The position numbers and the translations under genes were made by a program. Of a stretch of DNA of 61,515 nt, positions 52,872 to 61,177 are shown piece after piece; position 1 is the stretch's first letter, and every line of letters starts with the position of its first letter. Source of the stretch: CALMEH01 sp964548225 (lineage in GTDB: Bacteria > Acidobacteriota > Blastocatellia > Pyrinomonadales > Pyrinomonadaceae); NCBI GenBank assembly GCA_964548225.1, contig CAZJQP010000019.1, forward strand, positions 1-61,515, given 5' to 3'. The notes under the pieces were generated by a model. It was not told where the DNA came from. It was given only the letters and a program-made list of their open reading frames with translations, and searched no databases.

Positions 52872-53587
52872 TAAATTTCCTGCGATTTCAAAATTTCCCG
52901 CATTTTTGCCGACATTTCTGCGCCGACCAATCTATCAACTTGCGCCCAAACTTTGTCAACATCGGGATTGAAAACGATTTCGCGGTTTTTCCTATCGCGT
53001 TCTGCCAAATATTCCGCCGAAAATTGATTTGTAATTTCGTTTGAAAGACCATTTTCAAGAAGAGAAAACCAATGCTCGAGATAAAAATTAACCGAATCCG
53101 CAATTTCTTTAAACGCTTCCGCTTCGGCGCGATTAACCAGCATCCAAGGCGACATAATTGCAAGTTGGCGTTGATTTAAATGCGCTTTCGTCAAACCTTC
53201 GATTTGTCCGGCGCGTTCAAATTCTTCCGTCAATTCGCCATAAACCGCGTCCAAATATTCGAGATTCGCCCCCAAATCCACACGCGGAATCAAATCAAGA
53301 TGAAAAGCGTAAGTCGTATCATTATTAACCGAATCAAGCGTAAAATGCGGAATCGCCGAATCAGTTTTTGTGAACGCAAAAATCATATGGCTATCGAGTT
53401 TGATAAACGGCACAGCCATTCCGATATAAACTGCTTTCGAGATTTTTTCGCCCGAAAAAACGCGCAAACTCCCGACAGGTTCGGGCATCATCGGCGAAGT
53501 TAAAGAAATTGTTCTAACTTCCGCTAAACTCAAGCGTTCACGGAGTTTATCTAAAGTTGAAAAAGCTAAATCTGCGGCTAAAGTCAT
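52871..53587 (-). CDS. Red chlorophyll catabolite reductase / bilin reductase-like protein
   Basis: The protein has 238 residues, start ATG 53585-53587. The stretch AIPHFTLDSVNNDTTYAF (79-96), immediately followed by HLDLIPRVDLGANLEYLDAV, recalls RCCR (pattern 'aPHF..E.... l.L.LDLp.RkDL...p.YL..yY'). MSPWMLV recalls the 'SP' loop of the ferredoxin-dependent bilin reductase fold. No flavin or haem motif is present; these enzymes take electrons from ferredoxin. It is 79 bp downstream of the Rieske oxygenase gene, as PAO and RCCR act in sequence in plants. This identification is from pattern memory and needs a profile search. Confidence 0.6.
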   Translation of the reverse strand: MTLAADLAFSTLDKLRERLSLAEVRTISLTSPMMPEPVGSLRVFSGEKISKAVYIGMAVPFIKLDSHMIFAFTKTDSAIPHFTLDSVNNDTTYAFHLDLIPRVDLGANLEYLDAVYGELTEEFERAGQIEGLTKAHLNQRQLAIMSPWMLVNRAEAEAFKEIADSVNFYLEHWFSLLENGLSNEITNQFSAEYLAERDRKNREIVFNPDVDKVWAQVDRLVGAEMSAKMREILKSQEI

Positions 53588-53596
53588 ATTTTTTTA

Positions 53597-53660
53597 ACCA
53601 CGAAATAACACGAAATCTCACGAAAAACCATAAAACAATCTGTGTCTATTTGTGGATAAG
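53597..53660. repeat. Intergenic tandem repeats (ccacgaa and tctgtgt units)
   Basis: Three cacgaaa-type units and two tgtgtct-type units lie between the RCCR-like and Rieske genes. They are the third member of the set found in each gap of this operon. Confidence 0.8.
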
Positions 53661-53666
53661 TTTCTT

Positions 53667-54797
53667 CTAATTTACAGCGTCTGAACCTGAATCTTGCGTC
53701 GTCGGAACTTCTTTCATTACCCAAGCGCGGGCGAGTTCGGGAACTTCGCGGCGCGACGGCGAAGGAATTACGGTAAAAGTTCTGCCCGTCAATTCCGAGC
53801 GGATTTTGTGCATATCAATTCCCCAACCTTTTTCAAGTAAACTGTTGCGTAATTTGCGGTAAGCGATTTGCAAATTGTCCGATTTAACGTGCAATTCGGC
53901 AGCAATATCAAACGGCAAAATTTCCGGGCGGACTTCCTCAAGCACGGCTTTGTCCTGCTCAAAAACTTTCAAAACGCGCTGATAAGCATTTTTGTCCGCC
54001 CAATTTCCTTTAAAGAAAGTTCGCAAATTTATCCAGCGCGTTACGGAATGAAATTCGTCAATCGGCGTGTGAAAATTGTATAAAACCATCAAACCAATCG
54101 GCAGCGTTACTTCTAAAAGCGTAATGCACGGCATATAATATCCGGCGCGAGTTTTGACGGGTTTCACCTCTTGTTTTTGAAATTTTCCCCACAAACCTTT
54201 CGGCGGAGTCGGTTCAATAAAAACGGTTGTTTCCGCTGAATATTCGCCGTAAGTTATTTCAAAATCAGGAACTTGCGGTTTATTCGGATTGCCAAATGAT
54301 CCGCCGTGAACAAAAGGGGCGTGGGAAATATCCATCGAATTTTCAACTGCTCGTTCATAATTGACTTTCCAATGATATTCGCCTTTGATTTTCTTAAATT
54401 CGGTGTCGTTCCAATGCGGAAGTTCGGGCATCGGCGGACGGTCTTCTTCGGGCAAATCCCCGAGAAAAGCCCAGACAAAATCATATTTTTCCTGCGTTGG
54501 ATATGCGTCAACTCTGGCACGTTTTGGAATTTCACGACCTTCCAAATTCGCCGGAATCTTTGAACATTGCCCATTTTTTTCGTATTCCCAACCGTGATAC
54601 GGACAAACGATACAGCCACCTTTCACCCAACCGCCCGATAACGCGCCGCCGCGATGAACGCATAAATCCGACATTACTTGCGCCGTTCCGTCTTCCATTC
54701 GATAAACCACCAAATCTTGTCCCAAAATTCTTTGACGTTGTGGTTTTGTCGTAACTTTATCGCTAAATTGTATCGGATACCAGAAGTTTTTAAGCAT
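53667..54797 (-). CDS. Rieske non-haem iron oxygenase (PAO/VanA-like)
   Basis: The protein has 376 residues. The Rieske 2Fe-2S site is CVHRG (Cys46, His48) with CPYHGW (Cys65, His68). The mononuclear iron motif is ENSMDISHAPFVH (Asp156, His159, His164). There is no beta subunit gene, so it belongs to the single-component terminal oxygenases such as pheophorbide a oxygenase, TIC55, vanillate and choline-type oxygenases. It is the first gene of the minus unit, 19 bp from a palindromic operator candidate. No dedicated ferredoxin reductase is adjacent, which fits use of a general ferredoxin shared with the RCCR-like enzyme. Confidence 0.9.
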   Translation of the reverse strand: MLKNFWYPIQFSDKVTTKPQRQRILGQDLVVYRMEDGTAQVMSDLCVHRGGALSGGWVKGGCIVCPYHGWEYEKNGQCSKIPANLEGREIPKRARVDAYPTQEKYDFVWAFLGDLPEEDRPPMPELPHWNDTEFKKIKGEYHWKVNYERAVENSMDISHAPFVHGGSFGNPNKPQVPDFEITYGEYSAETTVFIEPTPPKGLWGKFQKQEVKPVKTRAGYYMPCITLLEVTLPIGLMVLYNFHTPIDEFHSVTRWINLRTFFKGNWADKNAYQRVLKVFEQDKAVLEEVRPEILPFDIAAELHVKSDNLQIAYRKLRNSLLEKGWGIDMHKIRSELTGRTFTVIPSPSRREVPELARAWVMKEVPTTQDSGSDAVN

Positions 54798-54815
54798 ATT
54801 TCGTCTGTCTTTTGA

Positions 54816-54841
54816 AATTTGTTATAAGTTAATAACAAATT
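54816..54841. promoter_or_regulatory. Palindromic operator candidate between divergent units
   Basis: The arms aatttgttat (54816-54825) and ataacaaatt (54832-54841) are exact complements with a 6-bp spacer (aagtta). The element lies 19 bp upstream of the Rieske start and about 80 bp before the monooxygenase start, in a 121-bp divergent promoter region. The same 10-mer recurs at 54908. A dimeric regulator (TetR/MarR style) is expected, but its gene is not in the window. Confidence 0.65.
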
Positions 54842-54907
54842 ACATTAAAATTTATGCGCCGTCAAATAAATTTGAGTTGATTTTTTTGGATAGGTTGTAT
54901 TATCTTT

Positions 54908-54917
54908 ATAACAAATT
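54908..54917 (+). promoter_or_regulatory. Third copy of operator half-site at the monooxygenase start
   Basis: The sequence ataacaaatt lies directly before the ATG at 54919, identical to one arm of the palindrome at 54816-54841. The hexamer tattat (54898) 21 bp upstream of the start is a possible -10. Confidence 0.5.
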
Positions 54918-54918
54918 T

Positions 54919-56094
54919 ATGAAAACAGACATTATCATTGCCGGAGCCGGACCAGTCGGAATGTCGCTTGCGCTTGCGCTTGCACGAGTCGGGATTTCGG
55001 TGATTGTTTTGGAAAGATTAAACGAACTCAGCCACGAAGCGAGGGCAAGCACGATTCATCCGCCAACGCTTGAATTTTTTGAGGAAATCGGAATTATTGA
55101 AGATATTTTAGCAAACGGTTTGGTGATTGAAAGTTTGCAATTTTGGGAACGTGCGAGCCGCGAACTCGTTGCCGATTTTCCTTATGATTTAATTGCAAAT
55201 GACACGAAATACCCGTTTCGTTTTCAATGTCCGCAAAGCACCGTAACACGAATAATTTTGAAGCATTTGGAAAAAACAAAATGCGGAAAAGTCTTGTTCA
55301 ATCACGAATTTTTAAGCGTATCGAAAACCGAAAATGGTGTTGAAGTTGTTGCTGAAACGTCCGAAGGCATTGCGAAATTTGAATGTAAATATTTAATCGG
55401 TTGCGACGGCGCAAATTCAAAAGTGCGTGAAAATTTAGCTTTAGGTTTTGACGGGAAAACTTACGAAGACCGATTTTTGCTCGTTTCAAGCAACATTGAT
55501 TTGAGCGAAATTTTTCCAAAGATGGGAACGGTTGCCTATATTTTCGATCCCGAAGAATGGGTGATAATTATGACTTTGCCCGACACGGTTCGATTGGTTT
55601 TTCGTCTCAAATCATATGAGAATTCTGACGAAGCTAAGCAAATCGAAAACGTCCGAAAACGCATTTCAAAATTCCTTGAAACCGACTTAAATTATGAAAT
55701 CAAAGCCGTTTCGACGTATCACGTTCATCAAAGAGTTACGGAAAAATTCCGTGTCGGAAACGTAATTTTGGCAGGCGACGCGGCACACATCAACAATCCG
55801 ACGGGCGGAATGGGAATGAATTCCGGCATTCACGATGCGCGAGATTTGGCGAAAGCCTTGATTGCGATTTTTAACGGCGCGAACGAAAATTTGTTAGACG
55901 AATACGCCAAAAAACGCAAAGAAACTGCCGTCAAAATGGTGCAAGCGATGACCGATGAGAATTATAAAAACTTAGCCGAATCAGATGCGGCAATGCGCGA
56001 AAAACGCAACCGCAATTTACGCGAAGCCGCAAACGATGAAGCAAAAGCGCGAGAATATTTATTGAAAACGGCAATGTTAGCCGATATACTTTGA
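54919..56094 (+). CDS. PHBH-family FAD monooxygenase
   Basis: The protein has 391 residues. GAGPVGMSLALALAR (about 9-23) is the dinucleotide-binding motif. GCDGANSKVRENL (about 157-169) is the DG motif contacting FAD and NADPH. GDAAHINNPTGGMGMNSGIH (about 284-303) is the GD motif. It is a class A flavoprotein monooxygenase for aromatic or pyrrolic rings, without the C-terminal thioredoxin-like domain of MhpA. The ATG at 54919 is preferred to upstream TTG codons. It is first in the plus unit; the next gene starts 5 bp after its stop. Confidence 0.9.
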   Translation: MKTDIIIAGAGPVGMSLALALARVGISVIVLERLNELSHEARASTIHPPTLEFFEEIGIIEDILANGLVIESLQFWERASRELVADFPYDLIANDTKYPFRFQCPQSTVTRIILKHLEKTKCGKVLFNHEFLSVSKTENGVEVVAETSEGIAKFECKYLIGCDGANSKVRENLALGFDGKTYEDRFLLVSSNIDLSEIFPKMGTVAYIFDPEEWVIIMTLPDTVRLVFRLKSYENSDEAKQIENVRKRISKFLETDLNYEIKAVSTYHVHQRVTEKFRVGNVILAGDAAHINNPTGGMGMNSGIHDARDLAKALIAIFNGANENLLDEYAKKRKETAVKMVQAMTDENYKNLAESDAAMREKRNRNLREAANDEAKAREYLLKTAMLADIL

Positions 56095-56098
56095 GCCA

Positions 56099-57265
56099 AT
56101 GAATTTTGACATAATCATCATTGGTTTGGGCGCGATGGGCAGTTCTGCTGCGTATCAACTTGCGAAAAAATCGGTGAAAGTTCTCGGTATTGACCGATTT
56201 TCGCCGCCGCATAAATTCGGTTCAACGCACGGAGAAACTCGCGTAACGCGAAAGGCAATTGGGGAAGGTGCAGAATATGTTCCGTTGGCTTTGCGAAGTT
56301 ACGAAATTTTCCGCGAAATCGAAGCCGAAATTTCTGCTGATTTGCTAACAATTACAGGCGGTTTGATAATATCGAATCCGCACGGCGCGGCAAATTTGCA
56401 CGGCAGTGAAGGGTTTATCGAAACAACTGTGGTTACTGCAAAAAAATTTGGCATTAAGCATCGAGTTTTTTCGGCTGATGAAATTACTAAAGAGTTTCCA
56501 CAGTTTAATTTAGACGGAAATGAGTGCGGTTATTTTGAAGATGAAATAGGTTTTTTGCGCCCCGAAAATTGTGTTACGGCACAGCTCGAATTAGCCGAAA
56601 AATACGGGGCAAAAATCAATCGAAACGAAAAGGTTTTAGAAATCAAACACGATAAAAATTCGGTTGAGGTCATTACCGATAAAGGCATTTATCACGCTGA
56701 AAAAATTATCATTTCTGCTGGGGCGTGGATTAAAGATTTTGTCGAACAATCACGCCAAGATTTATTCAACATTTATCGCCAAGTCTTTTATTGGTTTGAT
56801 ATTACGGATAATTACGAAAAATTCAAACTCGGAAATTTTCCAATTTTTATCTGGGAATTTGGACGTTGGGAAAACGATTTTGTTTATGGTTTTCCGGCAA
56901 TTGACGGGCGATTTGGCGGTTTGAAAATTGCGACCGAAACATATTTGGAAACGACTAATCCCGACCAAGTAAATCGGGAAGTTTCAAGCACGGAAATTGA
57001 CGAAGTTTTTGAAAAATACATCGAAAACCGCATCAACGGCGTTTCCCGAAAAACTATCAAAACCGCAACCTGTCTTTATACCGTAATGCCGAAAGCACGA
57101 TTTTTGATTGACAAACTGCCCGAAAATGAACGAATTATCATTGCTTCGCCGTGTTCGGGACACGGCTTCAAACACTCGGCGGCGATTGGTGAAATCCTTG
57201 CACAGCTTTCAGTTAATGAAAAAAGCAAAATTGATATTTCGGCGTTTTCGTTCGATAGATTTTAG
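56099..57265 (+). CDS. Sarcosine/N-methyltryptophan oxidase-like flavoenzyme
   Basis: The protein has 388 residues. IIIGLGAMGSSAAYQLA is the FAD motif and GSTHGETRVTR the family loop. The Cys of CLYTVMP (Cys325) aligns with the cysteine that binds FAD covalently in monomeric sarcosine oxidase, and CSGHGFKHSAAIGE is the C-terminal signature. It should oxidise a secondary amine or an N-methyl group, or a pyrroline-type ring amine, giving H2O2. It is directly downstream of the monooxygenase gene. The substrate is not known; the cluster suggests an N-heterocyclic intermediate. Confidence 0.88.
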   Translation: MNFDIIIIGLGAMGSSAAYQLAKKSVKVLGIDRFSPPHKFGSTHGETRVTRKAIGEGAEYVPLALRSYEIFREIEAEISADLLTITGGLIISNPHGAANLHGSEGFIETTVVTAKKFGIKHRVFSADEITKEFPQFNLDGNECGYFEDEIGFLRPENCVTAQLELAEKYGAKINRNEKVLEIKHDKNSVEVITDKGIYHAEKIIISAGAWIKDFVEQSRQDLFNIYRQVFYWFDITDNYEKFKLGNFPIFIWEFGRWENDFVYGFPAIDGRFGGLKIATETYLETTNPDQVNREVSSTEIDEVFEKYIENRINGVSRKTIKTATCLYTVMPKARFLIDKLPENERIIIASPCSGHGFKHSAAIGEILAQLSVNEKSKIDISAFSFDRF

Positions 57266-57299
57266 CGCAATTAACTCAAACCGTTTATAATTCGACATT

Positions 57300-58610
57300 A
57301 TGCAAGAAATTGGTTTTGAGATTTTCTTAATTTTCGTGTTGTTGATTTTGAACGGAGTCTTTTCGATGTCGGAAATTGCGATTGTTTCGGCAAAACGAAT
57401 TCGGCTGAAACAAACGGCGGACGAAGGCAATGCGGGAGCAAAAACTGCCATTGAATTAGCTGAATCGCCCGACAAATTTCTTTCAACCGTTCAGATAGGA
57501 ATTACGCTAATCGGGATTGTTGCCGGAGCGTTTGGAGGTGCGTCACTTTCTGCCCGATTGACTCCGGTTTTTCAGGGAATTTCATTTCTCGTGCCTTACG
57601 CTGAAGAAATTAGTTTCGGTATCATTATTTTGCTGATTACCTATTTTTCATTGGTTATCGGCGAACTTGTGCCGAAGAATATTGCATTGGTGGCTCCCGA
57701 AAAAATTGCGACTTTGATGTCGCGTCCAATGAAATTTGTCTCAAAAGTAACGGCTCCATTTGTTTGGTTTTTGAGTCTTTCGACCAATGCGATTGTTAAA
57801 CTTTTTCGTCTTGACAGCAGTTCGGAAACAACTGTAACCGAGTCGGAAATTAAGGCGTTGATTGCTCAAGGGAAAATCGAAGGCGTAATTGAAGAAACCG
57901 AGCAGGAATTGATGGAAAGTGTGATTCGGTTGGACGATCAACGAATTACAGCGTTGATGACACAGCGTAACTATATTGGTTGGGTAGATTTACAGGATTC
58001 GCAAGAGGAAATTATAAAAGAGATTTTGAAAAGTAGTTTTTCGAGGTTGCTGGTTTGCGAAGCCGATTTGGATAACGTCAAAGGGTTTGTCAAAGCCAAA
58101 GATTTGCTCAACAGTCTTTTGTCTGAACAGCCGTTTGATTTGGAAGGCGTATTGAAACAACCGATTTTTGTTCCAGAAACCAAAACGGCTTTAGAGGTGT
58201 TAGAAAATTTCCAAGAATCTTTGACACATTTTGCCGTCATCGTTGACGAATTCGGGCTGACGCAAGGCATTGTTACGACCAACGATATTTTAGAAGCAAT
58301 TGTCGGCGACCTGCCGCATCAAGGAGTTCGCAACGAAAGCGCAGTCCAACGCGACGATGGTTCGTGGTTGCTCGATGCACGGCTGTCAACTGCCGATTTT
58401 ACCAACATTTTAGGAATAAAATCGCTCCCGACAGACGAGAAAGGGATGTATGAAACGCTCGCGGGATTTATGATAAAACGCTTCGGCAAATTACCCAAAA
58501 CCGCCGAAAAATTTGAATGGAACGGCTACATTTTTGAAGTCGTAGATATGGACGGAAAACGGGTTGATGAGGTTTTGGTAACGCCGATTAAAAGTGGAGA
58601 GGAAGGATAA
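57300..58610 (+). CDS. CNNM/CorC-type membrane protein (hemolysin family)
   Basis: The protein has 436 residues. Residues 1-190 form a DUF21 domain (LIFVLLILNGVFSMSEIAIV, GELVPKNIAL). The CBS pair spans about 200-325 with RNYIGWVDLQDSQEEI and DEFGLTQGIVTTNDILE. The C-terminal 90 residues are a CorC_HlyC domain with DGSWLLDARLSTADF and GYIFEVVDMDGKRV. Family members act in Mg2+ or Co2+ homeostasis or efflux. Its place within the catabolic unit may be chance, or it may handle metal freed from a substrate; the latter is speculation. Confidence 0.88.
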   Translation: MQEIGFEIFLIFVLLILNGVFSMSEIAIVSAKRIRLKQTADEGNAGAKTAIELAESPDKFLSTVQIGITLIGIVAGAFGGASLSARLTPVFQGISFLVPYAEEISFGIIILLITYFSLVIGELVPKNIALVAPEKIATLMSRPMKFVSKVTAPFVWFLSLSTNAIVKLFRLDSSSETTVTESEIKALIAQGKIEGVIEETEQELMESVIRLDDQRITALMTQRNYIGWVDLQDSQEEIIKEILKSSFSRLLVCEADLDNVKGFVKAKDLLNSLLSEQPFDLEGVLKQPIFVPETKTALEVLENFQESLTHFAVIVDEFGLTQGIVTTNDILEAIVGDLPHQGVRNESAVQRDDGSWLLDARLSTADFTNILGIKSLPTDEKGMYETLAGFMIKRFGKLPKTAEKFEWNGYIFEVVDMDGKRVDEVLVTPIKSGEEG

Positions 58611-58672
58611 AAAATTTGAAAAACAGTTTATAGTCACGTCTTCGGGCGGAATTTTGTTGAGCGAATAAAATA

Positions 58673-58729
58673 ATGAAAAAGAAAAACCGAAAATTACGTT
58701 CAATGAGCGTTTCCGACCTCGAAAAATGA
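58673..58729 (+). CDS. Possible 18-residue leader peptide
   Basis: A short frame, MKKKNRKLRSMSVSDLEK, ends in a TGA that overlaps the ATG of the next small gene (atga, 58726). It may be a leader for translational coupling. No other support. Confidence 0.3.
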   Translation: MKKKNRKLRSMSVSDLEK

Positions 58730-58926
58730 CGACCAAAAGACTTTTGGCACGTTTCAAACGTCTGCACATCTGCGAAGAATCTTTTGAATTATCCGACAGA
58801 GACGGCGTTTATGAAAATCCTGATAATTTGATTGAATTTAAGAATACTTCGGAATGGAAAACTGAATATGAAAAGATGAAAGAAATTTTGGCGAAACGAG
58901 AGCATATTGAAAGAAAAACCGCCTAA
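58726..58926 (+). CDS. Hypothetical small protein
   Basis: The 66-residue protein is basic at the N-terminus (MTTKRLLARFKRLHICEE) and acidic to helical in the rest. The ribosome site is weak; coupling to the short frame upstream may help. No family recognised. It sits between the CNNM and aldehyde dehydrogenase genes in the same direction. Confidence 0.4.
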   Translation: MTTKRLLARFKRLHICEESFELSDRDGVYENPDNLIEFKNTSEWKTEYEKMKEILAKREHIERKTA

Positions 58927-58944
58927 AGACGGAACTACAAACGA

Positions 58945-60372
58945 ATGAATTTTATCAACGGAAAATCTATCAACACAACTGAAACTTTCGCGGTTTTTAA
59001 TCCGTTCACGGGCGAAAAAATTGCTGATGTATCGCGTTCAAATGCTGAAGATGCAAAATTTGTGGTTGAATCTTCACACGAAGCATTTCTGAATTGGGCA
59101 AATCTCGCGGCTTGGGAACGTGAGAGAATTTTGCTTAAATGCGCCGACAAACTTGAAGAAAACGCGGCGAAATTGACTGAAATTTTGATTGACGAAAGCG
59201 GAAGTTGTATTACAAAAGCAAGATATGAAACTGGTTACACGCCGCGACTTTTTCGTGCGGCGGCGGGCGAGGCGACACGGCTTTACGGCGAAACTTTGCC
59301 GAATGAACGTGCGACGCAGATGAGTTTTGTTGTTAGTGAACCGATTGGCGTTGTGGTTTGCATTGTTCCGTTTAATGCGCCGCTGGCATTGCTTGCGAAA
59401 ATGGTTGCGTTTCCACTCGCGGCAGGGAATTCGGTAGTTGTAAAACCTTCGGAAGAAACGCCTCTGATTGCGCTGGAATTTGCAAAAATTTTGACGGAAG
59501 CAGGTTTGCCCAACGGCGTTTTGAATGTCATCAACGGTTTTGGCGCGGAAATCGGTGAAGCGTTAATTACGAACAAACGAGTTCGCGGCGTAGCTTTGAC
59601 AGGTTCAACTGCAACGGGGCAAATCGTTGGAAAACAAACAATTAACGGAATGAAACATCTACAGCTTGAACTCGGCGGAAAAAATCCTTTGATAATTTTG
59701 AAGGATTTCGACACGGCAAAAGCGGCTGAAATTGCGGCGGAAGGAATTTTTACACATTCCGGTCAAATCTGTATGGCGAATTCGCGCGTGCTTGTCGAAA
59801 GGGAAATCGCTGACGAATTTTGTGCCGAATTGGTTAAAAAATCTGAATCGCTTTTTCTCGGAGATTTGCGCGACGAACGGACTTTTTACGGAACTTTAAT
59901 CAATCAAAAAGCAATCGAAAAAACAGAAAATCACGTTAAAGACGCAATCGAAAAAGGCGCGAAATTGCTCACAGGTGGACGAATTTTAGAAGGTTTGCGA
60001 TACGCGCCAACGGTTTTACTCAATCCGCCGAAAAATTCTCTGGCGTGGTGCGAAGAAACATTTGCACCGCTCGTAAGTGTTACAACAGTTGAAGATTTGG
60101 CGGAAGCAATCGAACTTGCCAACGATTCGGACTACGGTTTGAGCGCGGGAATTTTAACAAAAGATTTGGAAAAAGCGTTCACTGCCGCAAGGCAAATCCG
60201 CGCCGGTTCGGTTCATATCGGAACACATCCGTTTCAATCAAACGCGCTCGCGCCAATCGGCGGTTACGGAATGTCCGGCATTGGGCGCAGCGGCGGAAAA
60301 TATTCAGTCGAAGAATTTACCGAAACTAAATGGATTTCAGTCGAAACCGCAAGTTTGTCTGTGAAAAAATAA
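58945..60372 (+). CDS. Aldehyde dehydrogenase
   Basis: The protein has 475 residues. The catalytic Cys is in HSGQICMANSRV (about 277), the base Glu in LELGGKNP (about 243), and NAD binding in TGSTATGQIVG. SAGILTKDLEKAF and GGYGMSGIGRSGG are standard C-terminal motifs. It is in the vanillin/benzaldehyde-type group of the ALDH superfamily by look. It would oxidise an aldehyde released in the pathway, such as a formyl group or side-chain aldehyde. The alpha/beta hydrolase starts 1 bp after its stop. Confidence 0.93.
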   Translation: MNFINGKSINTTETFAVFNPFTGEKIADVSRSNAEDAKFVVESSHEAFLNWANLAAWERERILLKCADKLEENAAKLTEILIDESGSCITKARYETGYTPRLFRAAAGEATRLYGETLPNERATQMSFVVSEPIGVVVCIVPFNAPLALLAKMVAFPLAAGNSVVVKPSEETPLIALEFAKILTEAGLPNGVLNVINGFGAEIGEALITNKRVRGVALTGSTATGQIVGKQTINGMKHLQLELGGKNPLIILKDFDTAKAAEIAAEGIFTHSGQICMANSRVLVEREIADEFCAELVKKSESLFLGDLRDERTFYGTLINQKAIEKTENHVKDAIEKGAKLLTGGRILEGLRYAPTVLLNPPKNSLAWCEETFAPLVSVTTVEDLAEAIELANDSDYGLSAGILTKDLEKAFTAARQIRAGSVHIGTHPFQSNALAPIGGYGMSGIGRSGGKYSVEEFTETKWISVETASLSVKK

Positions 60373-60373
60373 A

Positions 60374-61147
60374 ATGATTAAGAAGGGTTATATTGAAACC
60401 ACTTACGGTTTGATTCATTATCGTGCGGCGGGAAATTTTGAAAATCCGCCCGTTTTGCTCTTTCATCAAACGGCTTCAAGTTCGGCAATGTATGAGAAAA
60501 TTATGTTGCTTCTCGCCGAGAAATTTTATCTTTTCGCGCCGGATACTTTGGGGTTCGGCGCGTCTGATTTTCCGAAAGAAACCGCAACTATGAAGATTTA
60601 CTCAGATAGTTTGCGCGAGGCTTGGGAAAAATTCGGTTTAAAAAATCCGTTTGTTTTCGGGCATCACACAGGCGCATCAATCGCCGTGCAGATGGAATTT
60701 GATAAAAGATTTGCGCGAAAAATGTTTCTTTCGGGACCGCCCTATCTTTCTCAAGAGCAAAAAGATTCGTTCAAAAAAAGCGTTCAGCCAATTGTCATTG
60801 AAGCAGACGGAAAACATTTATTGAATCTCTGGCAACGTCTTCGGAAAAAAGATGAAACAGCCGATTTCTCTTTGACGCACCGAGAATTTTTATTAAATCT
60901 TCACGCGGGCGAACGCTATCACGAAGCATATTTTGCAGTCTTTAATCACAATTTTGAAAATCAGATTGCCACGCTCGGTTGCCCGATTTTAGTTACGGCA
61001 GGCGATAAAGATACGCTAAAAGATTCGCTCGAACCTGCCTACAAAGCCTTGAAAAACGGTGAGATGCGACGGCTCAAAGGTAATACTTACATCTGCGACA
61101 ACGCGCCCGAAGTGATGTCCGTGTTGATGGAAGAATTTTTTGTGTAG
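60374..61147 (+). CDS. Alpha/beta hydrolase-fold protein lacking the usual nucleophile
   Basis: The protein has 257 residues. VLLFHQTASSSAMYEKI is the oxyanion-hole strand and APDTLGFGASD is typical of the MhpC branch. The nucleophile elbow, normally G-x-S-x-G, reads FGHHTGAS, so His replaces Ser. The acid lies in ILVTAGDKDTL and a His equivalent is not clear (GNTYICDNAPE at that place). It may act as a non-classical hydrolase, a lyase, or a binding protein. It is the last gene of the plus unit, one base after the ALDH. Confidence 0.8.
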   Translation: MIKKGYIETTYGLIHYRAAGNFENPPVLLFHQTASSSAMYEKIMLLLAEKFYLFAPDTLGFGASDFPKETATMKIYSDSLREAWEKFGLKNPFVFGHHTGASIAVQMEFDKRFARKMFLSGPPYLSQEQKDSFKKSVQPIVIEADGKHLLNLWQRLRKKDETADFSLTHREFLLNLHAGERYHEAYFAVFNHNFENQIATLGCPILVTAGDKDTLKDSLEPAYKALKNGEMRRLKGNTYICDNAPEVMSVLMEEFFV

Positions 61148-61177
61148 TCGAACGGTAAATTGTGGGTGTTGGAAACT

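Noticed and set aside
57300..58610. Mg-dechelatase role for the CNNM-type protein in the tetrapyrrole cluster
   Set aside because: It has DUF21, CBS and CorC domains of ion transport and none of the features of SGR-type dechelatases; only a loose link to metal handling remains.
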